Program-made: the position numbers and the translations under genes
Source of the DNA: Proteromonas lacertae
Lineage: Eukaryota > Sar > Bigyra > Opalinata > Proteromonadidae
NCBI GenBank assembly: GCA_002245135.1
Contig: NGBS01000588.1
Coordinates: 1-64,000 of the forward strand
Length of the DNA stretch: 64,000 bases
Reading direction: 5' to 3'
The notes under the pieces: generated by a model
What the model saw: the letters and a program-made list of their open reading frames with translations, nothing else
The model's database searches: none
What the model was told of the DNA's origin: nothing
In this document: piece by piece, positions 49,736 through 61,799 of the stretch
Position numbering within the stretch: position 1 is the first letter of the stretch
Layout: each line of letters begins with the position of its first letter

Positions 49736-51584
49736 TTAAAAAAATTCAGATTCATCATCATCGTGAATAAATATTTGTAAATTCTTATTAGGATGTTCAG
49801 ATCTAATACTTCTCCTAATCAATTCATAATCAGAAACCATATTTCCCATAATATATAAATTCTGCAATAATTTACATTGACTTAATGGCTTAGGTAATTT
49901 CATTAAACCATCATCAGTCAATTGATTATCATTTACATCTAACAACAATAACTTTGGAACGCATGACAAACTTTGAGTCAAATACTTCAATCCATCATCA
50001 GTTATATCATTTTCCCATAAATAAATTTCAATCAATTTATTCAAACAACTCAAATTCTTAGAGAAATATTGTAAACCTTCATCAGCTATAATATTTCCAC
50101 CCATATTGATGATAGTTAAATTCGATATATAGTGGAAATTATTACTTAACTCTCTCATTCCAATACTGGTTATCTCATTCTGATGTAAACCTAATCTTAA
50201 TAAATTACTTACATATTTCAAATTATTGGCTAAATATAATACTTTATGATCATCAATATGACAAGTCCATACCCACAACTGTTGTAATGATGGTAAATTC
50301 TGTAATTCATTTATTAAACACTTTATACCATTCTCTTTGAGTGGATTTCCTCCTATAGAGATGTATTCCAAATGGCTGATAAACTTCCATCTTTGATTCA
50401 AATATTCCATACCATCATCATGAATATCATTATCAGCTAATACCAACTCCTTTAAATCTTTAATTTTACTAAATTTATCACATAAATATTTCAAGCCTAA
50501 ATCTCCTATTCGTGGTTCACTGAAGAATCTTTCACCATAACCTCCGAATGTATCTTTATTCCATCGAATAGAGATGAATTTTATATCGGAGTTACATGTC
50601 TTTGCATCAATCATATCTTTAATAGCTTTGTCGAGTAAGTCGTAGTTTGGACGAGATGGCATTAGATATTCCTTTATTTCTATTCATAAAAATAAAATAA
50701 AAGTGATTTTAAAAATTGAGAAAAAAAAAAATAATAATAAAATATACTTTCTAATTCAGCCAATATTTCTTTTATTGATAATCTATTCTCCTTTGGATTA
50801 CATAATATTTTCCTCAACAATTTAGTAAAAATAACAGAAGATTTCTCTTCTCTTGATTTGATTTTATCATATTTACATTGTATAATATAATTGGCAATTT
50901 CAAACATTGTTTTCCCTCTAAATGCACATTCTGCAGAATTCATTATATAATAAAATAAACAGCCGAAACTCCATACATCTGATTCCTTATCTACTTCATT
51001 ATCTAATATTAATTCGGGAGAAACATAGTTAATTGTTTGGTAGTTGATCATAGTGGAGGGAGTTGGGTATAATTTGTGTTTGTTATAATCACTTAAGTAC
51101 CAGTGATTGTCTTCCTTACTGAATAGGATGTTAGCTGGGTGAAGATTTCCATGAACGAATTTATTCTCGTGTAAATTAAGTAGACCAGTGCATATGTCTT
51201 TTAACATTTCATAATTATTATACTGAGCTAATGCCGCTGATGTACACAATTTATCTAACGAGGTATAATATCTAGGAGTTATGATTGCCATATAATCTTC
51301 AGTGTGGTTTAAATGAAGGATAGGAACGATGCTTTTAAAACTGAACTTTCGTATTTCATCTAAAACGCTAATATAGGATGCTATTTTGGTTACTGATGTT
51401 GTTTTGGTAGAATAAAGCTTCAGAACATCAAAGCCCTTAGTTTTGTTGTTCTTCACTTCGTAACGCAGACCATCTGGTGCATGTGTAAGTTGTTGAGAAA
51501 CCTATCATTGTATAACAAAAGATCATATACCTCATAGTTCTCTGGCAAAAGTCCTTTGAACGGTAAAGACGGGAAAGAGCCCAT
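49736..51584 (-). CDS. Pseudokinase-LRR protein
   Basis: ATG 51584 (MGSFPSLPFKGLLPENYE), a 29-nt intron at 51502-51530, then a kinase-like domain. The beta-3 Lys is present (DVLKLYS), but no glycine loop is seen. HRD is replaced by HGN (FVHGNLHPANILF), DFG by DYN (LSDYNKH), while SPELI and SDVWSFGCLFYYIM are kept. Loss of the catalytic Asp marks a pseudokinase. An intron of about 70 nt with a poly-T tract (near 50680-50750) joins LAELE to KIKEYLMPSRPNYD and about ten RI-type LRRs (GLKYL...LKELVLADNDIHDDGMEYL). Unlike the other LRR genes in the window its LRR part is a single exon. It ends DDDESEFF. Confidence 0.78.
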
Positions 51585-51739
51585 TTTGACCTTTATTTTT
51601 CTATAACAGAAAAACGAAAAGATTAATCAAAATTTTGATTAAAATAAGTTATACCCCCAAATTTAAAAACTTCATAAAAACAAAATATTCTTATAATTAT
51701 ATTAAATGCAATGTAGATACTATCACAAACAAACAATGA

Positions 51740-52661
51740 TTAACCACACATATACTTCTCGCTGTATATTTTTGGTCTATTTCGAGAAAAGATAAAATTA
51801 AGCTTAGATATCAAAGGTAAATCATGGAAACTAAAATCTGTCAGTACATTTTTACGTTTCTTCTTCAAAGAGATGATTAAATTCAAATAACCAATACAGT
51901 TGATATATGAGTTGTATTTGATATTCAAAATGGTGTTATTGTGATATGTACAATCAATGAATCTAGCAATAGATGGTATGTCAGAGTCAATAATCGAATT
52001 ATCTAATTATATGTCTAAATATATACATACTCTTCAAATCAAGGTATTTAAAAGACGAGACAAATTGAAGTGGGAAGAAGACTCTTTCAGAACTACTAAA
52101 ACGTATGTTGTTGTCTATGAAAATGACAAAATTTAAACAATACTAGACAAATCCAATTTTTCTAACGAAGTACAGCTTGAAAATATGCAATTTAACCCAC
52201 TCAAGTCTTGGGAAGTAAGGTTATTGTTGGAAACGTTTAAATCTTTTAAATGACTGAATTTATATAAATTATCTGATAGAATCTTTATTTCTTCGTAACA
52301 TAAGTTGTTAACTGTAAATTATAATCTCAAAATATCAATACAAGACAAATCTAGTGTAGTTATGTTGTTATAGCTGATCTTAGTGAAGATTCTGTTGAAT
52401 GAATCTTTTTCAAATGTACAATCTATTGAAAAATAGATAATACAAGTGTAAATCAAGAAAATAAATAATTAATACGAGTTATTGACAATGAAACGCATGA
52501 TGATGTTATTCTACTGGATATGTCTTTTGCCATATCATTTGATATATTAGCATCTACAGTAATTATTGATAATCTATACAAGAGACATTTACATATGGTG
52601 AACCACTGCTAAACGGTCCACTGTCAATTTGATGTGATAATAAAGGAAGTTTGATAGACAT
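51740..52661 (-). CDS. Small LRR protein, seven short exons
   Basis: No long frame exists here; the gene appears only when short introns are removed. ATG 52661 (MSIKLPLLSHQIDSG), intron at VNVS|, exon ANISNDMAKDISSRITSS, intron, CTFEKDSFNRIFTKISYNNITTLDLS, intron (about 30 nt), NNLCYEEIKILSDNLYKFSHLKDLNVSNN...SLEKLDLS, a 29-nt intron, NNNIRFSSSERVFF...SFKYLDLK, a 28-nt intron, NNSIIDSDIPSIARFIDC, ending EKYMCG. All junctions are phase 1 and most fall at LxL(S/K)|N, the rule seen in the large LRR genes. It resembles a short LRR protein of the same family. Repeats are irregular, so it could be a remnant under weak constraint. Confidence 0.6.
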
Positions 52662-53337
52662 AGAGCTTTAAAACGGAAGTGTAAATTCAAACACAAAAAT
52701 TAAACTAAAAATCATGTGACTGGATTAAAGAATTTACAGTAAACTTTATATAATATTATATGATGTGAATGTGAAATAGACACACTGTTAGTGAAGGATT
52801 AATTAAAAATAAATGTGATTTAAAATACAGAAATTCCTGAAGTGTTTACACTATGTTTTATTTTAATATTTTAATTTTATTTCAATTCATTGGTAAGAAT
52901 GTAATATTTATAACATAATATTATGATTAATCGATGAATAAAAACATTTTTATCAATCAAATCAAAGCTTGAGAAATTATCATTTTGAAAATGCAATTCC
53001 ATTTTTCTCGTGAATGAATGAATGAAATGTGATTATTATTGTATATATGCATATATTTTTTCTTTATTTCAACTTATGCACTTTTATTCGTTAATCCTCT
53101 CCACTCATCTAGAGTAAAACACAGAGGTTATAACTTCATGCGAGTGCTATAACATTATGAGCTGGTTAAATTATCAGTTATATCTTTTGCAATATCTATA
53201 TCAGTTTTTGATATTTATAAACGCATACTTATATTTACTGTCAGTCAACCATCTTACATTTTTATAGATTTGATAATGAAGCATTATGATTATGAAAAAA
53301 GAAATTAAAACACAACATCACAGAATAAATATCAAAA
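52662..53337. other. Intergenic, no gene seen
   Basis: AT-rich, stops in all frames, no exon chain recognised on either strand. It lies between two minus-strand genes. Confidence 0.4.
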
Positions 53338-54014
53338 TTAATTCAAAGCTTGACATTTCCAAAGTCCATCGTTTAGATAATGGACGGTGTTGATTGCTAT
53401 GCCTTTATTAACTGATTTTCTAAAAAATAATAAATAATCACAATTTCTAAAATATATACATATCTGCTGTTGACATAACTGTATATCCAACTGCACATGC
53501 ATGTACTTTACCTTCTGCATAAATTGCTACAGGTGTATTGGCTTCTAATTCTTCATCTAGTTTTCCTCCTGGTGATGTAAGTCCTGGACACATTATATTA
53601 GCTCCAGATAAAACGAATTTGATTGCACCACGATCTACTTGTACTTTATGCATCATGTCAGGATCTATTTCAATTAATTATTAATTGCATACATTTGTGG
53701 AGTAATCGAAGTGTTGGAAAGAATGGTCCATCTCTTTCATTATAAAATAAAGGTGTATCACCCACAGCAATAATTTGAACATGATCATTGCTATATTTGT
53801 TTAGAACAATTTATTAATACCATTTATAAACCACTACTGGATCTTTCTTTGGAATAATATCATCAATAATTTCTTCAAGATTTGGATATTGTTCTACTAT
53901 TCCCTTTTTAATGCCTCTTCCAACAGAAGACTTAGCTTGACTCCTTGATACAACGTTTTCTTCAACTGAAAACCTATAATAAATGAGAAATAAAGCAAAT
54001 TACTTCTTGAACAT
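53338..54014 (-). CDS. MCTS1: MCTS1/MCT-1 translation re-initiation factor
   Basis: ATG 54014 opens an exon of eleven bases (MFKK|). A 30-nt intron, then [30 protein letters not shown]...[65 protein letters not shown], and finally [23 protein letters not shown]. The order and the MFKKF start match MCTS1, with its C-terminal PUA domain ([14 protein letters not shown]). MCTS1 works with DENR at the 40S ribosome to recycle tRNA and re-initiate. All four introns are 28-42 nt and restore the family sequence exactly, which validates the short-intron model used elsewhere. The frame has no breaks. Confidence 0.93.
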
Positions 54015-54024
54015 GGTTATTACA

Positions 54025-54646
54025 ATGAAAATTTTTGGTGACCATATTGATTTTAAAAATTTTAAAATGAGAAGATATACTCCTATTGATGATCAGGATA
54101 ATTACAACGACTATGAAAGTTCTGTTTATACAGAAGGTATTCTTTTTTTCAGATTATATGGATTGTAGAAGAGAAAAAGAAACTGAATGATGCTGAATAT
54201 ATAACTAGAAAGATACATGCTGCATTTTGGATAATTGCTGCAGTTTATTATTATTTTTGCAACCAACATTGCTTCAATTATAACAAAGTCTACAAAAATG
54301 AATTGGTATAGTTGTTGAGTTTTATGCTTATGATTAGGGGATTTTTCTATTTTGCTTTACTACTTGTTGGAGTTAGTATTTCAGTAATTTTCTATTTGAC
54401 AATATATTTACCTTGTATACTAAAGAAACACAATGTTGATTGGAATACATACTGTCCTGTATATATTATTTAGATGGTATTATTATTGAATAGAAAATGA
54501 TTTATACTTTGACTATTTCATCAATTTTAGCATCTCTTGCTTTTACTGTTGCATTTTGGCCTCATTTTGGATTGTTTACACCAATTGTATTATTCACACT
54601 GTTTATGGGAGCAATTAGTACTTTGCATTTCATTCCGTCTTTTTAG
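54025..54646 (+). CDS. TMEM128-like membrane protein
   Basis: Exon chain MKIFGDHIDFKNFKMRRY...VYTE|EKKKLNDAEYITRKIHAAFWIIAAV, then IIIFATNIASIITKSTKMNW|GFFYFALLLVGVSISVIFYLTI, then CP|KMIYTLTISSILASLAF and FWPHFGLFTPIVLFTLFMGA ending in STLHFIPSF. Four membrane helices and the final FTP-x-FMG segment match TMEM128. Introns are 32-35 nt. A one-base excess in GTTTATT near 54245 breaks the frame at the first helix. The start is uncertain: an upstream in-frame ATG at 54013 would share its bases with the start codon of MCTS1 on the other strand. Function of TMEM128 is not well defined. Confidence 0.7.
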
Positions 54647-54845
54647 CTCAGTAGATTTGTTTTAAAATATAGTTATTGAAATTCATGTTTATAGTTATTT
54701 TTTGATATGAAATAATGAAATATTCTATTTTGAAATAAAAAACTTGAAAAAGGTTTGAGAAACGTTTTTTAAATTTTTAAAGTAATAGACCGTAATTAGG
54801 ATGCAATCGTATAATGAATATGATCTATAAATCAATAGTTACTCA

Positions 54846-57208
54846 ATGGATATTTCTAGAGTCTGGGTTCACAAAGGTGATACATCAGAAAAGCGATACC
54901 ACAACCCAAAGACAAATGTATATAACAATTAGATAATATCCAATTAGAAAGAATGTCCAGTACCATTTTATTCAGCAATGACAATATCACCAAAACAAAT
55001 ATTCATTGGAAAAGTATAAGATATGTTTATAACATTATTATCTATAGTATACTGGTGAAATATTATGTTTTGCAAACCAAACAAGTAGACCAATCATATT
55101 CCCAGGTCATAGTCAAAGCGTGACATCTCTAATATATGTAGCAGCAGTAGCTGATGGTGTAATATTCTCAGGATCTTCAGACAGAACTATTCGTTTGTGG
55201 GATATCAAAAAACCACCCGAAAAATCATGTGTTCAAGTTATACATGGACATGGTGGAACAATCAATAGATTAAACTTTTTAGATGAAATATTAATATCTT
55301 GTAGTACAGATTGTACAATAAGACTATGGAAAAATGAAGATGGTAGAGAATTATTACTTTATCCATATTTTATTCAAATGCAAATTATTACAATAAAAGA
55401 TATGTATAATGATGAATTTATTATATTGATATTAGATGGGTTCAAGATTTAACTTTACATTTTGGTGATTATTCTCAACTTTATTTGGCTTGTAGTAATG
55501 GAGATATGATTGTCTATGAAAGAAGACCATATGACAAGGAATTTGAATTGAAAGATAATTACAATAATATTCATACATTATCAATAACACGATGTATATT
55601 GATATATGAGGAAAATTTAATTATTACTATTTCTTATGATAATACATGTTGTATTTATTATGCTGGATAATGGTAATATTGTGTTGGAATTACAGAATGA
55701 AAGAAGATGTAGGTTTACTGCATTGGATTGGCATTATTTATATCATGAATTATACTTATGTGATGATTCTGGATATGTTGAGATTTGGGATATATTTTTA
55801 AGAAGATTGAAGAAGAAAGATCAAATCACAAACAGTTCTATTAATGAGATAAAGTGTAGACAAAATACAAATAATTTTGTTGTTCAATTAAGTATAAACA
55901 ATTTTTTATAATATTTTTATTATTTTAATAAATAGAAAATAAATGTTGTGAATTTACTGTAATTCGTGATTTAGATTATAAACTATATGAAGGTCATTCT
56001 GAAGCAGTAATAGGCTTAGTAAATGTTGAACCAACTTTAAACACAATTGGAGATCAACCTCGAATATATTCAGTAGGACAAGACAGTAAAATAATGTATA
56101 TTTTTATATATTATTGAATAGTACTTGGGATCCATACGATATGTCGCCATTATTAACATTCAATGATACAGACAGTGAAACTACCTGTATATTATACCTA
56201 ACAGGTTGTAAGTTAATATTAACAGGTAGTGAAAATGGTACATTAAAATGGTGGAATCCTGATAGTGGTTCTTACTTAGCAATGCAAGAACATGATAATA
56301 CAGTAAGCAGTATTGATTTTGTTGAACAAATTCGTGAAGATATTATCGCAAGTTGTGATTATGATGGTTCAATATGTATTTGGACTTGTTCAAAGCGAAG
56401 ATCCATGACTCCGCATTTAGAATGTAAAATTGAAACGAATAAAAATTCAAGTAGACAAGATGGCGAATTATTGGCTGTTAAATGGATTAATAGTTTATAT
56501 AATAATGAAGAAACATGGCTAATATCATGTGCAGGAAATGATAAAGTAATTAGAGTGTATGATTATACCAATCATACAATGGTATTGGATTTAAAAGGTC
56601 ATAGAGATAGTATAACAGTATTAAATTTTGATAATAATTTCTTATTCAGTGGAAGTGAAGATGGTGATATTTATATTTGGAATATAAGAATGTTAACTGA
56701 AACTTATAAATTATGTAAATGCCATTGCCATGATACAAGTATTCGATGTATAACGATATTAGAAAATGGTTTTATAATGTCTGCTGCTTTTGATGGTAAG
56801 ATTAATATTTGGGATTATGATCCTGATAGAATAAATCAAAGAAAAATTCATAGAGAAAAAGAAGAAGAAAGAAGAAGAAGAGAAGAATATGATGATGATG
56901 ATGATATTAATTTACCAATTATTCAGAAGGAGATGGAAAGAGTTCCAACAGAGGAAGAGTTGTTAGAAGAAGAGAATGGACAGATTGAATGTGTTTATAC
57001 TATTACACATAAGTATAAGTGTTGGTGTGTGATTTGTAGAAAAGATGGAGATAAATGTAGTCTTTTTGCTGGTATGGATGAGGGAAAGATTATTACTTAT
57101 ACTGTAACTAATGATATATTTGAAGTTCCAGAAGATGAAGAAGAATTAGATAATCCATCAGAAGAGAATGTGACTAATACTGAAGAAAGTAAAGATAATA
57201 CTAAATAA
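54846..57208 (+). CDS. WD40-repeat protein (probably two beta-propellers)
   Basis: ATG 54846 (MDISRVWVHKGDTSEKRY). Short introns, including a 32-nt one at about 55407-55438 (TIKD-I|WVQDLTL), join the repeats. At least eight WD repeats are visible, such as FSGSSDRTIRLWDIK, ISCSTDCTIRLWKN, TGSENGTLKWWNPD, ASCDYDGSICIWT, FSGSEDGDIYIWNIR and SAAFDGKINIWDYD. A charged helical insert (IHREKEEERRRREEYDDDDD) precedes a last repeat-like segment, and the C terminus is acidic. One break near 55662 needs a single-base change to join YDNTCCIY to LDNGNIVLEL. I cannot name the orthologue; ciliary, trafficking or RNA roles are all possible. Confidence 0.75.
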
Positions 57209-57267
57209 TAATACAATAACATTCTAAAATCATTTTATTTAATTTTTAATATGTTTTATTGAAGAAA

Positions 57268-58019
57268 ATGCAAAATGCATTTTCAAACCAGTATTCGAAC
57301 TATTTTTATTCATCTCAGTTTTTGATGACAACTACAACAATTGGTCTTACTGGTGGTATTTGTTGTATATTATTTTAGATAATTAATTTTAATTAGCAGG
57401 AAAATCAACATTAACAAACGAATTCAAGAAATATGGCGCTTTGGTGATTGATGCTGATAAAATCTGTCATGAAATATATGAAAAAGGCTGTGATGCATAT
57501 AATAAAATGATTGAAGTATTTGGAGAACATATTCTAAATGAACAAAGAGAAATTAATAGAGCTAAAATAGGTGAAATTGTATTTAATGACAAAAGTATAG
57601 CAATTTGAATTGTTATATGTTTTGTTTAGATGAGTTGAAGAAATTAACAGATATAACTTGGCCAGCAATAGCAAATAGAATAAAAGAAATATTGGATGAA
57701 CCATCCTCTCAAAATAGAGTTAGAGTAGTAGAAGCAGCAGTTCTATTTGAAGCTGGTTGGAAAGATTTCGATCAAGTATGTAATCCAAAGTTATAATGTT
57801 GAATAGATATGGGTTATATGTGTAGAACCAGAGATAGCAATTCAAAGATTAATGAAACGTAATAATCTAACTGAGAAACAAGCTAGAGACAGAATTAACA
57901 ATCAAATGTCTAATGAAGAGAGAATAAAGAGATCAGATGTAGTTATATGGAATAATGACAATATTAGTGAAAGTATAGAGAATATAAATCAACAAATACA
58001 ACAGAAACTACATATTTAA
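57268..58019 (+). CDS. Dephospho-CoA kinase (CoaE)
   Basis: ATG 57268 or the in-frame ATG at 57328 (MTTTTIGLTGG). A 32-nt intron splits the P-loop, which reads GLTGGIC|SGKSTLTNEF after splicing. VIDADKICHEIY (family form: DAD), FNDKNELKKLTDITWPAI (equivalent to the ...L..I.HP.I segment), VVEAAVLFEAGW (the ...PLLFE motif), IWVICVEPEIAIQRLMKRNNLT and ARDRINNQMSNEERIKRSDVVIWN (lid region, R-x2-QM) follow in order. It phosphorylates dephospho-CoA in the last step of CoA synthesis. It is the stand-alone form, not fused to PPAT. The stop lies 13 bp from that of the convergent gene. Confidence 0.88.
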
Positions 58020-58032
58020 ATAAATCACTTAA

Positions 58033-59900
58033 TTATTTTATGAATTTCTTAAAATGTGCTTTTTTCTCTATTAACATAATTATAAAAAATATACGAGCTT
58101 TATATGCTTTAAATCTTAATTTGTTAATAACAGCATCATTTTGAGTTGGATCTTCTTTTTTTGTTGGTGATTTCATAGTCTGTATGACTTTTTCTGCTAA
58201 TCTTTTCTTCCTTTCATTTTCTTTATCAATAAAATACTGTTGATCACTATATTTAAATATAAATATAAATATATTAATCAATACATTTGTAAATGAAAAT
58301 CATCATCTTCAAACCCTTTAGGGATATCAAAATCTTCTGATAAACATTCTATTAGAGAATAAATAAAAACAAAACATTATATATATACTCAATATTTTAT
58401 ATATTTCTGTTTCACTACAACCTCCACATAAACATCCAGCTAAACATTCTAAACTAGTAATAATATGCTATATAAATAATTATTAACAATAACAATATAT
58501 TATACTGGTTTAATATAGTTTTTAGCCAAAAGATATTCCATTGTTTTGGTATAATAAACTGGTGCTAAATCTGATATTATGTATGGTAATAATTCATTGA
58601 ATAAATTAATAAGTGCAAAAGCATCAACTTCTTTCAATAGAATATACATCAAATCAGAATTAAAAACATCATTTGCATTAACAATTTTTGATATTATTTT
58701 ATATTTATCATTATTAGACAATAAATAACCACTTAATTTCTTTATTATTGTTATAACATCATTATAAGAACCACCATGTAAAAACAATGAACTATCTTCA
58801 CTTAAATCTATTTCCTTATTTCCTTTCTTTTCATTGGATAATAGATCATGCAATATTTTCATTTCACAATTAATTCCATGTGTTTCAAAAAAAGAAGAGA
58901 TAATTTCTTCAATCATTTTATCCAAATTCTTATAGCCTTTTCCAGTTATTACTCTATCATTTAAAATTGATAGAATTACAGCATATTTTTCTTTTAATCC
59001 CATTTCACTAGTTGAACTGAGTATATGCAATGTAACTCTTGAATTGACATTATCATTATTAGCATAATAATTATTACTATTCATCAGATTAACTGAATTA
59101 TTCTTATCTTCTAACTTAAAATCCACTTTTTTACTATTATTGTCATTGTTGTTATTAGTATAAGAATTAGTTGTAGTAGTAGAAGCATTCAATGGACTAT
59201 TATTTACACTTGAATCTGTCATATTTGTTGTAGTAGTTTTAGCTGTTCTTCCACTATTCAAATCATCAATACTTTCTTCTAACAATATATCAGGAGGAAT
59301 AACAGATTTCATATCAGTCAATAACCCATGAAGATAATTTGATATACCAGAGTCTTGATAATTTGTATCTATTTTTTCAATATGTTTCTGTGGAGATAAA
59401 TGAAATTCATTTTCATATTCTTCCACTTTAGTCTTCATCTCATCATATCCTTTTTCTAATTCTTTAATTCTATCTTCATATTTCATTACTGCATCTTTTA
59501 ATGCCTTTTCTTTTTCTTCTATTGCCTTCATAGATTCTGCTCTTAATTCTCTGTAATTGTCTTTAAAATATGTGTAAATATTTGTTTGATTATTCCACAA
59601 TTCTAATAAGAATCTCGAACTATCTGTATAATTGATTGATATGTATTTACAGGTTTGATTAAAACAAAATGTATAAGTTTCATATAAATCCTATTTAAAT
59701 AATATAATTATTAACTATATACATACTTCAACTGTTGTTTTATTCTTTTCATAATATTCAACTTCTTTTTGTTTTATCATATTTTGAAGTTCTTCTAGAT
59801 TGTAGGTTGTTTCTGACTTATCTTTAAAATCTGTAAATACTGTATCTCTCCATATAGTACTGATTGCTGAAGGAGGTCTTGATTTTCTCAGTTTATTCAT
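58033..59900 (-). CDS. Coiled-coil protein of unknown function
   Basis: ATG 59900 (MNKLRKSRPPSAIST). The exon chain contains a coiled coil (RELRAESMKAIEEKEKALKDAV...YDEMKTKVEEYENEF), an Asn/Thr/Ser-rich linker, a helical globular region (VTLHILSSTSEMGLKEKYAVIL...AFALINLFNELLPYII), and after an intron a Cys-rich patch (SLECLAGCLCGGCSE). A basic C terminus follows (ENERKKRLAEKVIQ...KAQKKAHFKKFIK) behind a 27-nt intron. I recognise no family. Composition and the neighbouring ciliary genes of this organism would allow an axonemal or centrosomal role, but nothing specific shows it. Confidence 0.6.
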
Positions 59901-59963
59901 TCTTTTCTAATTGATTATAACAATTTATATTATACTTCCCATTTAATATCGTCTAATCTACTA

Positions 59964-60254
59964 CTAGGAAATTAATTCGTCAATATCCATTGGTTTTGGT
60001 CTTAATAATGGTTGTTCTGAAAAAAGATTATATTCTGAACCCTTATTACTAACTCCTTTTTTATTAGTATCATAATAACCGTAATAATAGACATTTTCTG
60101 GATCATCTAACCTTCCGGATCCTACATTCAATTAGAGAAAATATACTTGAACTTAATTTTGATGATCTAGTGAAAAATTGTGACTCTAGAGATTAAATAA
60201 TTTAAACTATACTGGTACTACTGTTAGATCTACGAATTGATTTTTTTAAACTCA
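59964..60254 (-). CDS. Small hypothetical protein, two exons
   Basis: ATG 60254 (MSLKKSIRRSNSST), an intron with GTATAG start and GAATGTAG end, then SGRLDDPENVYYYGYYDTNKKG...LLRPKPMDIDELIS, stop 59964. About 65 residues. The first exon is basic and Ser-rich, the second Tyr-rich then acidic. No family recognised. It is supported only by a clean intron and open frames between two firmly called genes, so it could also be a 5' part of some other transcript. Confidence 0.4.
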
Positions 60255-60406
60255 TAATGAAACGAATAAAATATTTAAACACATAATTCAACATAAGATA
60301 AATAATTTACATTTTTGACAGTAGTAGTAACAAAAACAACACATTTAAAAACTGATATATATTAAAAATTCTTTATGAATAACAAACACATAAATAAATG
60401 AGCTAC

Positions 60407-61706
60407 TTATTTGTAACAGACTTTGCTCTCACCTCCTTCAAGTTTTACTAAGTAATTCTTTACAATTTCCACTGATACATTCACAGCTATTCATATAATA
60501 ATGTAAAATCATATACATTTTGCTCCTTTGCTTTGTAACCACTCAGATGCCAATAACTTCTGTGCTGGTAATCTATTATTAGGCTAATAAAAATATTAAA
60601 ACTCAATCTATACATTCTTCTGCAAACAAATTGAAATAAAATTCTTCAATTCAGGAGATACAAAATCAGGAAGTGGAGGAGGTTCATCTTCAATAATAGA
60701 TCTTATCAACTACAAAATAATAAACATTCCGATATTAATATATACATCAATTTCAGTATCACTTGATTCGTAAGGAAACACACCAGAAACACATTCATAA
60801 ACCACAATACCTAAACTCCATATATCACTTGGATAACTATATTCCTTACCTTCCATCCTTTCTGGTGACATATATCGAAATGTTCCTACAAAGGTACTAC
60901 ACATGCTTTTATCACCTAATTCTTTACTTATACCAAAATCTGTCACTTTTACTTGTCCTAAGTTGTTGACTAAAATATTCTGTGGTTTGATATCTCGATG
61001 AACCTTTTTTTCTACTGTTAAATAGCCTAAAGCCCATAATACTTGATAGGTAATTCCTGCTAATGGTACTTCTGGTATAGTTTTACCTTTTCCTCCAAAC
61101 TATATCAAATTAATAAATTAAGGTATAATCTATACTGCATCTAGAGATCCTCTATCCATGAATTCAATTGCAATACATATATCATCTTTATGTAAAAATG
61201 CACCATAAAAATGAACCAACCTATATATTAACTAAATTATATAATTTATACGTTACACAGTTAATTTTGCTTAGAACATGTAATTCTTTCACTAATTGAT
61301 CTCTATTAGCTTTTTCATTAATATTAATAAACTAATATTACATTATAAGTAAGATAAATACTTTAACAGCAATTTCTTTACCATTCTTTTTATATAAGCC
61401 TCTTTTAACTGAACCACTACAACCTTGTCCTAGATGTTCTTTAAATTCAATTTGATCATATGTCAAACCCTATTTCCAATTATAAATCTCATAAAATATA
61501 CTTCAGATTTTGTCTCTGATCCTATCAATCCTTCTGTTTATAGAACATTAAAGAAACTAATTATTAATTATTTCAAAAAAGATATATTTATCTTCATATC
61601 ACCTTTAACAAAGACATGTCCATCTGTATCATATGATTGCATCATCATATCATTTTCAGTGACAGAACTATCTAATGTCAGAGTGGGTCTCTTCTTGCCT
61701 GGCATG
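60407..61706 (-). CDS. MAP kinase kinase (STE7/MEK type)
   Basis: ATG 61706 (MPGKKRPTLTLDSS; basic, with P and T as in MAPK docking sites). After two or more short introns: GLTYDQIEFKEHLGQGCSGSVKRGLYKKNGKEIAVK (glycine loop and beta-3 Lys), LVHFYGAFLHKDDICIAIEFMDRGSLD, LTVEKKVHRDIKPQNILVNN, VKVTDFGISKEL, and GTFRYMSPERMEGKEYSYPSDIWSLG. The activation segment KSMCSTFVGT carries Ser/Thr at MKK phosphorylation positions. FISICLQKN|PNNRLPAQKLLASEW closes the domain; a short tail (VNVSVEIVKNYLVKL) follows. It should phosphorylate a MAPK on the TxY loop. The exact exon structure of the first 120 codons is uncertain. Confidence 0.82.
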
Positions 61707-61799
61707 AAATATTAAAAACTATCAAAAACAATATCAAATCAAGCTTCAAGGTTTGACATTATTAAAATTCTTTTTTTTTGATTCTTCTCTCATTTCACA

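Noticed and set aside
54995-55500. Frameshift in the WD40 gene near 55440
   Set aside because: A 32-nt GTATAA...TTAG intron restores the frame and gives KD-I|WVQDLTLHFGD, so no indel is needed there.
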